From the NCBI GenBank assembly GCA_949127675.1, contig CASBPY010000019.1:1-37688 (forward strand): a stretch of 37,688 bases of DNA. Reading direction: 5' to 3'. This DNA is from Synechococcales cyanobacterium PMM_0072 (GTDB lineage: Bacteria; Cyanobacteriota; Cyanobacteriia; Cyanobacteriales; Chamaesiphonaceae). The notes under the pieces are model-generated. The model had not been told where the DNA came from, did not search any database, and was given only the letters and a program-made list of their open reading frames with translations. Below, piece by piece: positions 17,253-27,537 of the stretch (the first letter of the stretch is position 1; every line of letters starts with the position of its first letter). The position numbers were made by a program, and so were the translations under genes.

Positions 17253-19877
17253 ATGCAACCCAATAACCCCGAACAATTCACCGAAAAAGCCTTTCAGGCG
17301 ATTACCAATACCCTCGATGTAGCCAAAGCTGCCCAACAGCAGCAGATGGAGTCGGAGCATTTGCTCAAAGCATTGCTGGAACAGGATAGCTTGGCAACTA
17401 GTATCCTCACCAAGGCGGGAGTAAATCTGAGTCAATTTCGCCAAGGAGTGGATAGTTTTATCCAGAAGCAGCCCAAGATATCTGGTGGAATTAGTTCGGT
17501 GTATCTGGGGCGCAGTGTCGATACATTACTTGACAGGGCTGATAAATATCGGCAGGAATATAGTGATGAATTTATTTCGATCGAACATCTCTTATTAGCA
17601 TATCCTCAAGACGATCGATTTGGTAAGCAGTTTTTTTCAGAGTTTAAGTTAGAAGAAAGTAAATTAAAAACAATCGTTTCGCAAATTCGAGGTAGTCAAA
17701 CAGTGAACGATCGCAATCCTGAAGGTAAATATGAATCTCTCTCTAAATATGGTCGAGATCTAACTGATTTTGCTCGTCGCGGTAAGCTCGATCCTGTAAT
17801 TGGTCGGGATGATGAAATCCGTCGCACGATTCAAATCCTGTCGCGCAGAACTAAAAATAATCCAGTCTTAATTGGTGAACCTGGGGTCGGTAAAACAGCA
17901 ATTGCTGAAGGATTAGCCCAGCGAATTATTAGTGGTGATGTACCCCAATCTCTCAAAGATCGACAGTTAATCTCACTGGATATGGGTGCCCTAATTGCAG
18001 GAGCTAAATATCGTGGTGAATTTGAAGAACGACTCAAAGCTGTCCTCAAAGAAGTCACGGAATCTCAGGGACAAATTATCCTATTTATCGATGAAATTCA
18101 CACAGTCGTCGGAGCAGGTGCTAGTCAAGGCGCAATGGATGCCGGAAACTTGCTCAAACCAATGATGGCACGGGGTGAGCTACGGTGTATCGGTGCCACA
18201 ACTCTCGATGAATATCGTAAATATATCGAGAAAGATGCGGCTCTAGAACGTCGTTTCCAACAAGTATATGTAGATCAACCAACTGTCGAAGATACGATCT
18301 CGATTTTACGTGGGTTAAAAGAACGCTATGAAGTCCATCATGGTGTTAAAATCTCTGACAATGCTTTAGTTGCTGCGGCAACCCTATCTACTCGCTATAT
18401 TAGCGACAGGTTTTTACCAGATAAAGCGATCGATCTGATGGATGAAGCTGCTGCTAAACTGAAGATGGAGATCACCTCTAAGCCAGAAGAATTAGATGAG
18501 ATCGATCGAAAAGTACTGCAATTAGAAATGGAGCGGTTATCTGTTAATAAAGATACCTCTACACCTGCGCGCGAACGTCTCCAAAAAATTGAAAAAGAAC
18601 TAGCCGATCTTAAGGAAGAACAACGGACTTTAACCGCCCAATGGCAATCTGAAAAAGATATTATTACCAGTATCCAAACCATCAAAGAGGAGATGGATAC
18701 TGTTAATATCGAAATTCAGCAAGCCGAACGTACCTACGAACTCGCCCTAGCTTCCGCGCTCAAATATGGCAAACTCACCGAACTTCAGCAGCAACTAGCA
18801 GCCGCCGAAGTCAAACTCGCCCAATCCCAAACCACTGGAAAATCCCTACTTCGCGAGGAAGTCACCGAATCCGACATCGCCGAAATCATCTCCAAGTGGA
18901 CGGGAATTCCCCTCACCAAACTAGTCGAAACCGAACGGGAAAAACTGCTGTTCCTCGAAGACGAATTACATCGCCGCGTTGTCGGACAAGAAGAAGCTGT
19001 AACGGCTGTTGCCGAAGCAATTCAGCGTTCTCGTGCCGGACTCTCTGACCCCAATCGTCCGATTGCCAGTTTCATCTTCCTTGGCCCTACAGGGGTTGGA
19101 AAAACCGAATTGGCGAAGACCCTAGCCAACTATCTTTTTGATGCCGAGGATGCCTTAATTCGGATTGATATGTCGGAATATATGGAGAAGCACGCCGTCT
19201 CGCGGTTGATTGGTGCGCCTCCTGGCTATGTCGGCTATGAGGAAGGCGGACAACTCACCGAAACCATCCGCCGTCGTCCCTATGCAGTAATCTTATTCGA
19301 TGAAATCGAGAAAGCGCATCCTGATGTATTTAACGTACTCCTACAAGTGCTCGACGATGGACGCGTCACAGATTCCCAAGGTCGAACAGTAGATTTCAAG
19401 AATACCGTCATTATTATGACCAGTAATATTGGTTCCCAATATATTCTGGATCTTGCAGGCGATGAGTCTAAATATGATGAGATGAAATCTCGTGTGCTCG
19501 AAGCTCTGGGACACAGCTTCCGACCTGAATTTCTCAATCGAATCGATGATACAATCATCTTCCACAGTCTCCAAAAAGACCAACTCCGCAGCATCGTCAA
19601 AATCCAAATTGCGCGACTGGAAAAACGGTTAGTCGATCGAAAGTTATCGCTCAAATTAGCAGATTCTGCCCTAGACTTCCTAACCAATGTTGGCTACGAT
19701 CCAGTCTACGGAGCACGTCCACTCAAGCGGACGATCCAGAAAGAGTTAGAAACTATCCTCGCCAAAGGAATTCTACGCGGTGATTTTAAAGAAGGTGATA
19801 CAGTATTTGTCGAAGTTCAAAACGATCATCTTACCTTTAGTTGTTTACCGGGGAATATCATAACTCAAGAAGTATAA
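17253..19877 (+). CDS. clpB: ATP-dependent chaperone ClpB
   Basis: Clp N-domain, Walker A GEPGVGKT and GPTGVGKT, coiled-coil middle domain, C-terminal Clp domain. Confidence 0.97.
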   Translation: MQPNNPEQFTEKAFQAITNTLDVAKAAQQQQMESEHLLKALLEQDSLATSILTKAGVNLSQFRQGVDSFIQKQPKISGGISSVYLGRSVDTLLDRADKYRQEYSDEFISIEHLLLAYPQDDRFGKQFFSEFKLEESKLKTIVSQIRGSQTVNDRNPEGKYESLSKYGRDLTDFARRGKLDPVIGRDDEIRRTIQILSRRTKNNPVLIGEPGVGKTAIAEGLAQRIISGDVPQSLKDRQLISLDMGALIAGAKYRGEFEERLKAVLKEVTESQGQIILFIDEIHTVVGAGASQGAMDAGNLLKPMMARGELRCIGATTLDEYRKYIEKDAALERRFQQVYVDQPTVEDTISILRGLKERYEVHHGVKISDNALVAAATLSTRYISDRFLPDKAIDLMDEAAAKLKMEITSKPEELDEIDRKVLQLEMERLSVNKDTSTPARERLQKIEKELADLKEEQRTLTAQWQSEKDIITSIQTIKEEMDTVNIEIQQAERTYELALASALKYGKLTELQQQLAAAEVKLAQSQTTGKSLLREEVTESDIAEIISKWTGIPLTKLVETEREKLLFLEDELHRRVVGQEEAVTAVAEAIQRSRAGLSDPNRPIASFIFLGPTGVGKTELAKTLANYLFDAEDALIRIDMSEYMEKHAVSRLIGAPPGYVGYEEGGQLTETIRRRPYAVILFDEIEKAHPDVFNVLLQVLDDGRVTDSQGRTVDFKNTVIIMTSNIGSQYILDLAGDESKYDEMKSRVLEALGHSFRPEFLNRIDDTIIFHSLQKDQLRSIVKIQIARLEKRLVDRKLSLKLADSALDFLTNVGYDPVYGARPLKRTIQKELETILAKGILRGDFKEGDTVFVEVQNDHLTFSCLPGNIITQEV

Positions 19878-19882
19878 TCCTC

Positions 19883-19934
19883 GATCGCTAAAAAGATCGG
19901 GTAATTCATAAATTACCCGATCTTTTTAGCGATC
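19883..19934. terminator. bidirectional terminator-like palindrome between clpB and the MOSC gene
   Basis: 24-bp perfect arms GATCGCTAAAAAGATCGGGTAATT / AATTACCCGATCTTTTTAGCGATC, loop cata. Confidence 0.85.
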
Positions 19935-19936
19935 AA

Positions 19937-20755
19937 TTATTCTAACCAAATCAGATCGCCACACTGAATGATACCCGATCGCAATACAGAGGCGCGGATG
20001 CCAGCGATCGAGTTATTGTGTCGCGCCGTTGTCCGCAAGATATCTAAGTCAGTCGGTAGATCGGACTGGGCTACCGTTGTCACTACGCAGCGCGGACAGG
20101 CGGTATCGATGCTCAGGCTCACTTGATCACCGATTGTCATCTGGCTGCCTACCCAGTCATTTTCAACAAAGGTGCTATCTCCAACTGTTGGCTCGATTAG
20201 GATATTGGGACGGAACCGCGCTGGCTCAAATTGCCCTTCAGGATAGAGCTGCTGTAATCGAGCTAGGGTTGCAGTTGTAATGGCATGAATCGGACAGGAA
20301 TCAAAAAAAGTGCCAGCGGGCATAAATAATTGCGTAATTGTATCCCGATTTGCCGCGCCTTCGAGATCTGGCCAATATTGGTCTAAGCTGGGTGTTTCTG
20401 GCACCGCAGTCAATAATTCCACATCTCGCCCCAGCAGTTGAGACAGAATATTATCGATATTATTATGGTCACTGGTTACTCGATCTCCATTAGGCAAGGC
20501 AAATCTGACAGGGGGAATCGTTGCTGGCGTTTGGGGATCTTCGACAAATTCCGCTTGAAATTCTAGCAACTTAGCCCATTTTTTGGGATTTTTAGCACTA
20601 GCAATCCGCTGCGTTTGGCGATCCCACAGGGCATAGGCTCGATCGCCCAGTAACCCTGTAGGTATTACATCTACAGTCTCTACCTGTTCGCCCAGCATAG
20701 ATTTGACTGGATACCGCCACAATGAAACAACTTTGCCAACTAGAGTTCGAGTCAT
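19937..20755 (-). CDS. MOSC domain protein (YcbX/mARC-like)
   Basis: N-terminal LWRYPVKSMLGEQV, MOSC motif IDTACPRCVVTTVAQ. Confidence 0.9.
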   Translation of the reverse strand: MTRTLVGKVVSLWRYPVKSMLGEQVETVDVIPTGLLGDRAYALWDRQTQRIASAKNPKKWAKLLEFQAEFVEDPQTPATIPPVRFALPNGDRVTSDHNNIDNILSQLLGRDVELLTAVPETPSLDQYWPDLEGAANRDTITQLFMPAGTFFDSCPIHAITTATLARLQQLYPEGQFEPARFRPNILIEPTVGDSTFVENDWVGSQMTIGDQVSLSIDTACPRCVVTTVAQSDLPTDLDILRTTARHNNSIAGIRASVLRSGIIQCGDLIWLE

Positions 20756-20779
20756 AGTTTTCCCCGATCAGTAATCATC

Positions 20780-21478
20780 TTAAACAGCAAGATACTTATG
20801 AAATAAATCATCAGTCAGCTCGGCTGTTGCGCCATCTACTACCACGGCACCTTTCTCCATAATGAAGAACTTATCAGCGATCTGCCGCACAAAATCAACC
20901 TTGTGCTCGACGACGATCAGGGTAATCCCTTTCTCCCGATTAATCCGCTTTAAAGTTTCCTCGATTTCCTGCACGATCGACGGCTGAATTCCCTCAGTTG
21001 GCTCATCAAGGAGCATAATCTTGGGATCGCTCATCAATCCACGTGCGATGGCTAGTTGCTGTTGCTGTCCGCCACTGAGTAAACCACCTTGACGATTGAG
21101 ATGCTGCTTGAGCATTGGGAAAAACTCAAAGATTTCATGAGGGATCTTGCTAGATTTCTTCTTTCCAGCCGAAAGTCCCAGTTTGAGATTATCCAACACC
21201 GATAGATAAGGAATAATTTCTCTACCTTGGGGAATATACGCAATCCCAGCACGGGCACGCTTAAAGATCGGCAACCGCGTAATATTTTTAATGTCAAAGA
21301 TGATGTTACCTGACATCACCTTATTCAAGCCAATGATACTCCGCAACAGCGTAGTTTTACCTACCCCATTCCGACCGAGGATACAAGCAATTTCACCTTG
21401 GTTAACGGCCAGATTGGCACCAAACAAAACGGGTGTTTGTCCGTAAGAAACAGTTACATCATTTACTTCAAGCAGCAT
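20780..21478 (-). CDS. urtE: ABC transporter ATP-binding protein, UrtE type
   Basis: Walker A GRNGVGKTT, LSGGQQQQLAIARGL, Walker B IMLLDEPTEGIQPSIVQEI. Confidence 0.92.
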   Translation of the reverse strand: MLLEVNDVTVSYGQTPVLFGANLAVNQGEIACILGRNGVGKTTLLRSIIGLNKVMSGNIIFDIKNITRLPIFKRARAGIAYIPQGREIIPYLSVLDNLKLGLSAGKKKSSKIPHEIFEFFPMLKQHLNRQGGLLSGGQQQQLAIARGLMSDPKIMLLDEPTEGIQPSIVQEIEETLKRINREKGITLIVVEHKVDFVRQIADKFFIMEKGAVVVDGATAELTDDLFHKYLAV

Positions 21479-22232
21479 TGATTTGTTCGCGTCCTAAATA
21501 TACTTCAATTACCTTGGGATTTGATTGGACTTCCGCGACCGAGCCTTCGGTCAACTTTTCGCCTTGATGGAGGACGACAAGTCGTTGAGCAATTTGTTTA
21601 ACAAACTCCATGTCATGCTCGATTACTACCACAGAGTGACTGGTCGCAATCGTCTTAATGATTTCACCAGTTGCGTAGGTTTCATCGGCAGTCATCCCCG
21701 CAGTTGGTTCGTCCAGCAGTACTACTGCTGGATCTTGAGCGAGTACCATCCCGATCTCGACCCACTGTTTTTGTCCATGTGATAAAGAGGAAACTTTAGC
21801 ATAGCCTTGTTCCAACAGACCAATCCGATCGAGAACACTGATAATCTTGTCTTTTTTAGCAGCAGTAAGTTTAGCTCTAATGGACGAAAACACGCCATGA
21901 GTACCTTTTAGTGCCAGTAAAATGTTGTCGAATACTGACAGCTCATTATAAACATTGGGGTTTTGAAATTTGCGACCGATGCCCATACGGGCGATTTCGT
22001 GGGAGCTTTTATTGGTGATATCCTGGCCTTGATAATATACATGCCCTGACGCGACCGGAGATTTCCCAACGATCGCATCGAGTAATGTACTTTTACCAGC
22101 CCCATTGGGGCCAATGATGGTCACAATTTCATTTTTACCTACCTCTAAATTAACGCCCTTCAATGCTTTGAAACCAGAGAAAACTACCTTGAGATCTTTG
22201 ACTGACAAAACAGACCCTTGCGAATTCATCAT
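21468..22232 (-). CDS. urtD: ABC transporter ATP-binding protein, UrtD type
   Basis: Walker A GPNGAGKST, LSHGQKQWVEIGMVLAQDPAVVLLDEPTAGMT. Confidence 0.92.
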   Translation of the reverse strand: MMNSQGSVLSVKDLKVVFSGFKALKGVNLEVGKNEIVTIIGPNGAGKSTLLDAIVGKSPVASGHVYYQGQDITNKSSHEIARMGIGRKFQNPNVYNELSVFDNILLALKGTHGVFSSIRAKLTAAKKDKIISVLDRIGLLEQGYAKVSSLSHGQKQWVEIGMVLAQDPAVVLLDEPTAGMTADETYATGEIIKTIATSHSVVVIEHDMEFVKQIAQRLVVLHQGEKLTEGSVAEVQSNPKVIEVYLGREQINAA

Positions 22233-22242
22233 ATATTTAAGC

Positions 22243-23355
22243 TTAGGCTTTTTCTAGTTGATCAGAACTACTCGCAAGCAACTTCTTATTAGAACTACTC
22301 GTAAGCAATTTCTTTGGTAACAGGCTCATTAGTCCGTCTGGCAGAAATAACACCACTAACATGAGAATTATGCCAACAATTAACTGCCAATCTTGAGTAA
22401 TTCGATCGACCGAGTTTTGGAGCTGACCTAGTAAAATTGCGGCGATGATTGGCCCAAATAGCGTGCCGCGTCCGCCAACAGCAACCCAGATCACCACCTG
22501 AGTCCCAAAAGCTACCCCTAGATATACTGGTGAAATAAAGTTATTGAGCGGTACGAATAAACCACCGCAGATACCTGCGATTCCAGCGGAAAGCGTCCAG
22601 ATAAAAATCTTGAAACTAGCAACATCGTAACCTAAATAAGAAATACGTTGTTCGTTCTCTTTAATAGAACGAAGAATCAATCCAAAGTTGGATTTTGTCA
22701 GCCACCAACTACCTGCGAGTGTCAAAGCAGCAAAAGCCAGAATAATAAAATAGATCCCAATTGGCGGTACAACCATCCCAAACAGCATCAATTTTGATAC
22801 ATCGGTAATTCCATTGGTACCACCTGTATAAGCTTGCTGACTGACAAAGAAAGTCGTCAGTGCCGAGGCGATCGCTAGGGTAATTACAGTGATATATACA
22901 CCACTAACTTTAGAACGAAAAATAAACGATCCGATCGCATAGGCAAAACCAGCCGGAATAACTACCATCGCGATCACGGCAATCGGAAAAAATTGCAATG
23001 GAGCAATAAACCAAGGTAACTCCTTCAACCCATTCCACACCATAAAATCTGGAATATTACCACCATAATTATTGGCAGTAGCAGATAGGTTTAGCTTGAG
23101 ATAATATGCCATCGCATATCCCCCCAATGTAAAAAATACACCGTGAGCAAAGCTCAAAATACCTGTAAATCCCCACACTAAATCTAGTGATACACCTAAT
23201 ATTCCAAATAACAGCAATTTTGCCATCAAATTGGTCTGAAATGTGCCAGCTACAAAAGGGAAAATTATCAGTACTAACAAAACTGCTAAATTGATAATTT
23301 GCCATTTCTTGGGGACAAAGTTTGACTGTTGAATTTGACCTAATGCTTGTGCCAT
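22243..23355 (-). CDS. urtC: ABC transporter permease, UrtC type
   Basis: Multi-TM branched-chain-amino-acid/urea permease pattern; position between urtB and urtD. Confidence 0.92.
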   Translation of the reverse strand: MAQALGQIQQSNFVPKKWQIINLAVLLVLIIFPFVAGTFQTNLMAKLLLFGILGVSLDLVWGFTGILSFAHGVFFTLGGYAMAYYLKLNLSATANNYGGNIPDFMVWNGLKELPWFIAPLQFFPIAVIAMVVIPAGFAYAIGSFIFRSKVSGVYITVITLAIASALTTFFVSQQAYTGGTNGITDVSKLMLFGMVVPPIGIYFIILAFAALTLAGSWWLTKSNFGLILRSIKENEQRISYLGYDVASFKIFIWTLSAGIAGICGGLFVPLNNFISPVYLGVAFGTQVVIWVAVGGRGTLFGPIIAAILLGQLQNSVDRITQDWQLIVGIILMLVVLFLPDGLMSLLPKKLLTSSSNKKLLASSSDQLEKA

Positions 23356-23388
23356 TTTGAACGCTCCATTATGATTTAAAACTTGGTA

Positions 23389-24351
23389 TTAACCACGCTT
23401 TTGAACTGTAAATAGACCTTCTGGACGGTAGCGAATTAGTACGATTACTGCTGCTAAGACGATCACCCTAGCAGTAGGATCGTTGAGTAGATAGGCGATC
23501 GCGGCATTTGATTCACCAATCAATACTGCACCCGCCAACACGCCGACTAACTTGTCCACACCTCCGGCCACCACTGTCATCCAGGCATCGACTAGGTAAT
23601 CTTGTCCCATCGCTGGGGCGACACTCTTGAGCGAAGCGATGACTGTTCCAGCAATTCCAGCTAGTCCGCACCCGTAAGCAAATGTGAGCATATCTACCAG
23701 ACTGGTATTTATCCCCAAACACTTTGCCATTTCGCGATTTTGAGTCACAGCGCGGACTTCTCGACCCAAAGTTGTACCATAGAGTAAATACGCTGTAATT
23801 CCAAACAGTAGTAGTGCCATAAAGATGATAAACAAGCGGTAGTAAGAAATCTCGATCGCTTGTCCGCCAATTGTAAATGGTGTCCAATTACCACGAATAT
23901 AGGGCGGTGATTTGACATATTTGAGTTGAGCAGTAAATATTAGCTTCACTACACCTTGGAGAACGATACTTAGTCCCCAGGTAGCTAGTAGAGTTTCGAT
24001 CGCTCGTCCATATAGTCGCCGGACGATCGTCACTTCTACCAGTGCGCCCACTAAGGCTGTAAACAAAAAGGAAAACGGAATTGTCATCAACAAGTCCATT
24101 TTGAAATTGCTCTGCAATACAAAGGTTGTATATGCGCCGAGCATGATAAATTCACCATGGGCGAGATTGATAATCCGCATCACCCCAAATGTGATCGAGA
24201 GTCCCAAACCTGTCAATAACAGAATCCCGATAATCCCAACCCCATTCAAAAGCTGATTGGTGATTGCCACTGGATCGATCGCTTTTGGTGGCGGACTGAT
24301 TTCGGCTAAGTAAATTAACGAAGAGATGGCATTAAATGACAACACGTTCAT
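23389..24351 (-). CDS. urtB: ABC transporter permease, UrtB type
   Basis: GLGLSITFGVMRIINLAHGEFIMLGAYTTF; gene order. Confidence 0.92.
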   Translation of the reverse strand: MNVLSFNAISSLIYLAEISPPPKAIDPVAITNQLLNGVGIIGILLLTGLGLSITFGVMRIINLAHGEFIMLGAYTTFVLQSNFKMDLLMTIPFSFLFTALVGALVEVTIVRRLYGRAIETLLATWGLSIVLQGVVKLIFTAQLKYVKSPPYIRGNWTPFTIGGQAIEISYYRLFIIFMALLLFGITAYLLYGTTLGREVRAVTQNREMAKCLGINTSLVDMLTFAYGCGLAGIAGTVIASLKSVAPAMGQDYLVDAWMTVVAGGVDKLVGVLAGAVLIGESNAAIAYLLNDPTARVIVLAAVIVLIRYRPEGLFTVQKRG

Positions 24352-24392
24352 AGTTTGCTAATGTGGCGCAGTTGGTGTGGTGTGAATGCTCT

Positions 24393-24422
24393 AATCTCCG
24401 ATCTCGAAAGAGATCGGAGATT
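24393..24422 (-). promoter_or_regulatory. intercistronic hairpin between urtA and urtB
   Basis: AATCTCCGATCTC-GAAA-GAGATCGGAGATT, perfect 13-bp stem. Confidence 0.8.
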
Positions 24423-24438
24423 ATTAATTGTCAGCAGC

Positions 24439-25830
24439 TTAGGGCTTGTCTAGGAAGGCAACTGGAATGGGTTTCTTGGTCTCGACAATCGGGTTGCCGC
24501 GAAGGTCTGGGGTCTTGTGAACGCAGAGCCGACCTTTATACAACGCTTGACTCCACGGAATCGGTTTCACCGCAGCCTTGGTCGCAAACACAATTTCTGC
24601 TTGCCCATCCGCCTTCCACTTACCAATCCGGGAATAGAGGTAGGTATGATAGTTATCGGGGTCGGATTTTACAGTTCCTTGAGGAGCTTTAAACTCTTGT
24701 CCCCTAGTTGCTTCGCGCAGATTAGCGGTAGTAAATTCTTTCTTTTCCTTAGCGCATTTTTCCATTGCTTGTGCCATGAAAAAGGTCTGGATATAAGCGG
24801 CTTCCATCACCCCGTTGGTAACGCGCTCTTTGCCAAACTTCGCCTGGAATTGCTCGATGAATGCCTTATTTTCAGGCGTATCGACTGATTGGAAGTAGTT
24901 GAAACTACTAAAGTGTCCTTCAGCGAATTCTGGCCCCATCGCCTGAATTTCTTCTTCTGTGGTGGGAAATGCCATAATCGGAATCTGTTTGGAAGTGATT
25001 CCAGCATCTTTAAGCTGCTTGTAAAAGGCGGGAATACTATCACCGACTAGATTGCTGAGGATAAAGTTAGGCTTGGCTTGCTTGATTTTATTAATAATCG
25101 TGATAAATTCGGTCGTACCGAGAGCCGCATATTCGTCCCCCACAACTGTACCGCCACCTGCAACTAACTCTGCTTTGGCAATCCGATTACTTTCTTTGGG
25201 ATAGATGTAGTCAGAACCAATAAAGAAGCCTTTTTTACCAAAGTTTTTGATACAGTAAGGAATCGAATCGGTAATTTGTTGGTTCGGTGCAGCCCCTGTG
25301 TAGAAAACGTTCGAGCTACATTCATTCCCTTCATAGTAGACAGGGTAGTAGAGTAGTCTGTCTTTCTCTTCAAATACTGGCAGAACTGATTTGCGGCTGG
25401 CTGAAGTGTAACAACCTAGTACGCAAACTACTTTATCTTCATCAATTAGCCGCTTGGACATTTGGTTGTACAAATCCCAGTTAGAATCTGGGTTGACAAC
25501 GACTTTTTCCAGCAGTTGCCCATTGATGCCTTTCTTCCCAGCCCAAGGGCCTGTTCCTTCATTGATTTGATCGATCGCTAGGAATGTTGCATCTTGTAAT
25601 GACTTTTCAACAATCGCGATCGATCCTGTAGTTGAATACATCACTCCTACCTTGATCCCTTTTGCTCCATCTGCCGCTGGAGCAGCATTTGGGGTAGCAG
25701 CAGTCGGACTGGCACCTGGGCTTGCTGTTGGAGTAGATGTTGTATTACTACAAGCTTTGAGCAGTAATGTTCCTGCAACTCCAGCACCACCCAAAATAAT
25801 GAATCTCCGTCGCCCAAACTGATTTGCCAT
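24439..25830 (-). CDS. urtA: urea/short-chain amide ABC transporter substrate-binding protein, UrtA type
   Basis: Tat-like GRRRFIILGG leader with lipobox-like LLLKAC; VGVMYSTTGSIAIVEKSLQDATFLAIDQIN. Confidence 0.93.
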   Translation of the reverse strand: MANQFGRRRFIILGGAGVAGTLLLKACSNTTSTPTASPGASPTAATPNAAPAADGAKGIKVGVMYSTTGSIAIVEKSLQDATFLAIDQINEGTGPWAGKKGINGQLLEKVVVNPDSNWDLYNQMSKRLIDEDKVVCVLGCYTSASRKSVLPVFEEKDRLLYYPVYYEGNECSSNVFYTGAAPNQQITDSIPYCIKNFGKKGFFIGSDYIYPKESNRIAKAELVAGGGTVVGDEYAALGTTEFITIINKIKQAKPNFILSNLVGDSIPAFYKQLKDAGITSKQIPIMAFPTTEEEIQAMGPEFAEGHFSSFNYFQSVDTPENKAFIEQFQAKFGKERVTNGVMEAAYIQTFFMAQAMEKCAKEKKEFTTANLREATRGQEFKAPQGTVKSDPDNYHTYLYSRIGKWKADGQAEIVFATKAAVKPIPWSQALYKGRLCVHKTPDLRGNPIVETKKPIPVAFLDKP

Positions 25831-25871
25831 ACGGTTTTATTTTATCCTTCATAGACAATTATCCAGACAAA

Positions 25872-25913
25872 ATCCTATTGTTAATATCTCAATAATTGTG
25901 TATCTTACAATAC
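25872..25913 (-). promoter_or_regulatory. canonical NtcA-activated promoter upstream of urtA
   Basis: Minus strand GTA-TTGTAAGA-TAC (25900-25913), 22-nt spacer, TAGGAT (25872-25877). Confidence 0.8.
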
Positions 25914-26002
25914 AAAATTTTCAAATTCAATCGAAATTGAGATTAATAACTGATTTGTCACATAGTTTTATTTTATCTTTTACACACAATTATCTAGATG
26001 AA

Positions 26003-26044
26003 ATCCTAATGCTAGTATCTCAGTAGCTGTGTATTCTACAATGC
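26003..26044 (-). promoter_or_regulatory. second NtcA-like promoter in the duplicate copy
   Basis: Minus strand GCA-TTGTAGAA-TAC (26031-26044), 22-nt spacer, TAGGAT (26003-26008); one consensus mismatch. Confidence 0.6.
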
Positions 26045-26062
26045 CAAATCCCCAAATTCGAT

Positions 26063-26332
26063 CTAGTGTCCGACCATCCACGGACGACTGCCGGAATGAT
26101 ACTGAACTCTGGGAGTTTTGGGTTCCAGATCTCGCGTTATTAACTGCGGTTCCGAACTAACTTTTTTGATACGTCCGGTCGATAATGTCATCGGCGGTGA
26201 AAAGATCCGTTTACCACGTTCATGGCAATCAGGACAATTGGCCGGATCGCTAGACTCAGACATCGATCTCCACATGTCAAAAACACCACATCCATCGCAT
26301 CGAAATTCATAAAGAGGCATAGATTGACTCAC
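26063..26332 (-). CDS. FmdB-family zinc ribbon protein
   Basis: MPLYEFRCDGCGVFDMWRSMSESSDPANCPDCHERGKRIFS; overlaps the fmdA stop. Confidence 0.88.
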   Translation of the reverse strand: MSQSMPLYEFRCDGCGVFDMWRSMSESSDPANCPDCHERGKRIFSPPMTLSTGRIKKVSSEPQLITRDLEPKTPRVQYHSGSRPWMVGH

Positions 26333-27537
26333 ACTGGCAGAATATTTTTATCGAAAATCGCTGTCGGAATTGCCAGCGTACAACAGGCATTTGGAATATC
26401 GACAATCCCACTAACTCGCCCTTCAATCGGCGCACAACTCAACAATAAGTAAGCCTGTTCTCCGGTAAATCCAAACTTTTTCAGATAGGCAATCGCATTT
26501 AAACATGCTTGACGATAAGCAATGTGGACATCCATAAAATATTGCTTACCAGTAAATTCATCCACAGAGATCCCTTCAAATACCAGGAATTCTGAGTAGT
26601 TTGGCTCGACTGGACCGGGCTTGAAGATCGGATTGACCATTGCGTATTTCTCAACGCCGCCTTTGATAATGTCCACATGGAGATCGATAAATCCCGACAT
26701 TTCGATCGCGCCACAGAAGGAAATCTCGCCATCGCCTTGGGAGAAATGGATATCGCCCATTGAGAGTTTTCCGCCTTCCACATAGACAGGGAAGTAGATC
26801 CGGGTTCCCCTAGATAGATTCTTGATGTCGCAGTTTCCACCATGTTCGCGAGGTGGAATAGTCCGAGCAGCTTCAGCAGCGACCCGTTCGTATTCAGATT
26901 GGGGTAACGTCCCCAAGACCGCATTCAATGGATTGGGCAGTGCTGCCAAGACGGGCACTCCATCCATATTGATGCCAGCTCCGTAAGTACGAAGATCGGG
27001 CTGGGTAGTCATTAGTTCAGCTTCGCGCTTGTTCCACTTGGCGAGCAACTCATGGGATGGGGCACAACCAATTAAGCCAGGATGAGTAATCCCCGCAAAT
27101 TTGACCCCAGGAATATGTCGAGAACTGGTGTAGATCCCCTGCAAATCCCAAATTGCTTTAGCTGCCGTCGGATAATGGTCTGTCAAAAAACCACCACCAT
27201 TCTTTTTATCGAAAATACCTGTGAAGCCCCATTCATCGCCTTGGAGGGCACCGATATCGACGATATCGACGACCAGAATGTCACCTGGTTCGGCACCATT
27301 GACCCAAATCGGACCGCTCAAGACATGGACGATCGATAGATCCACATCGCGGATATCATCAGCACTGTCATTGTTTTTGATCTGCCCATCCGTCCAATCT
27401 TTACATTCGATCCTAAATACATCACCAGGATTGACTGAAGCAATCGCGGGGATATCTGGATGCCAGCGATTGTGACCGGGTAACTCTTGTTCGCTCATCG
27501 GCTTGGTCAGATCGACTTTAAAAAGTGTCTTCGGCAT
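26329..27537 (-). CDS. fmdA: formamidase (acetamidase/formamidase family)
   Basis: MPKTLFKVDLTKPMSEQELPGHNRWHPDIPAIASVNPGDVFRIECKDWTDGQI...FPVYVEGGKLSMGDIHFSQGDGEISFCGAIEMSG. Confidence 0.94.
   Translation of the reverse strand: MPKTLFKVDLTKPMSEQELPGHNRWHPDIPAIASVNPGDVFRIECKDWTDGQIKNNDSADDIRDVDLSIVHVLSGPIWVNGAEPGDILVVDIVDIGALQGDEWGFTGIFDKKNGGGFLTDHYPTAAKAIWDLQGIYTSSRHIPGVKFAGITHPGLIGCAPSHELLAKWNKREAELMTTQPDLRTYGAGINMDGVPVLAALPNPLNAVLGTLPQSEYERVAAEAARTIPPREHGGNCDIKNLSRGTRIYFPVYVEGGKLSMGDIHFSQGDGEISFCGAIEMSGFIDLHVDIIKGGVEKYAMVNPIFKPGPVEPNYSEFLVFEGISVDEFTGKQYFMDVHIAYRQACLNAIAYLKKFGFTGEQAYLLLSCAPIEGRVSGIVDIPNACCTLAIPTAIFDKNILPV

Larger units (their letters stand above)
25817..26066. repeat. diverged tandem duplication (period about 131 bp) of the urtA leader/promoter
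   Basis: 25817-25938 and 25948-26066 align over aactgattt..ttttattttatc..caattat..aaatccta..tatctca..gtgtat..tacaat..caaattc. Confidence 0.85.

Noticed and set aside
17831-19687. Several long minus-strand ORFs inside clpB
   Set aside because: Antisense of a confident ClpB coding region; composition artefacts
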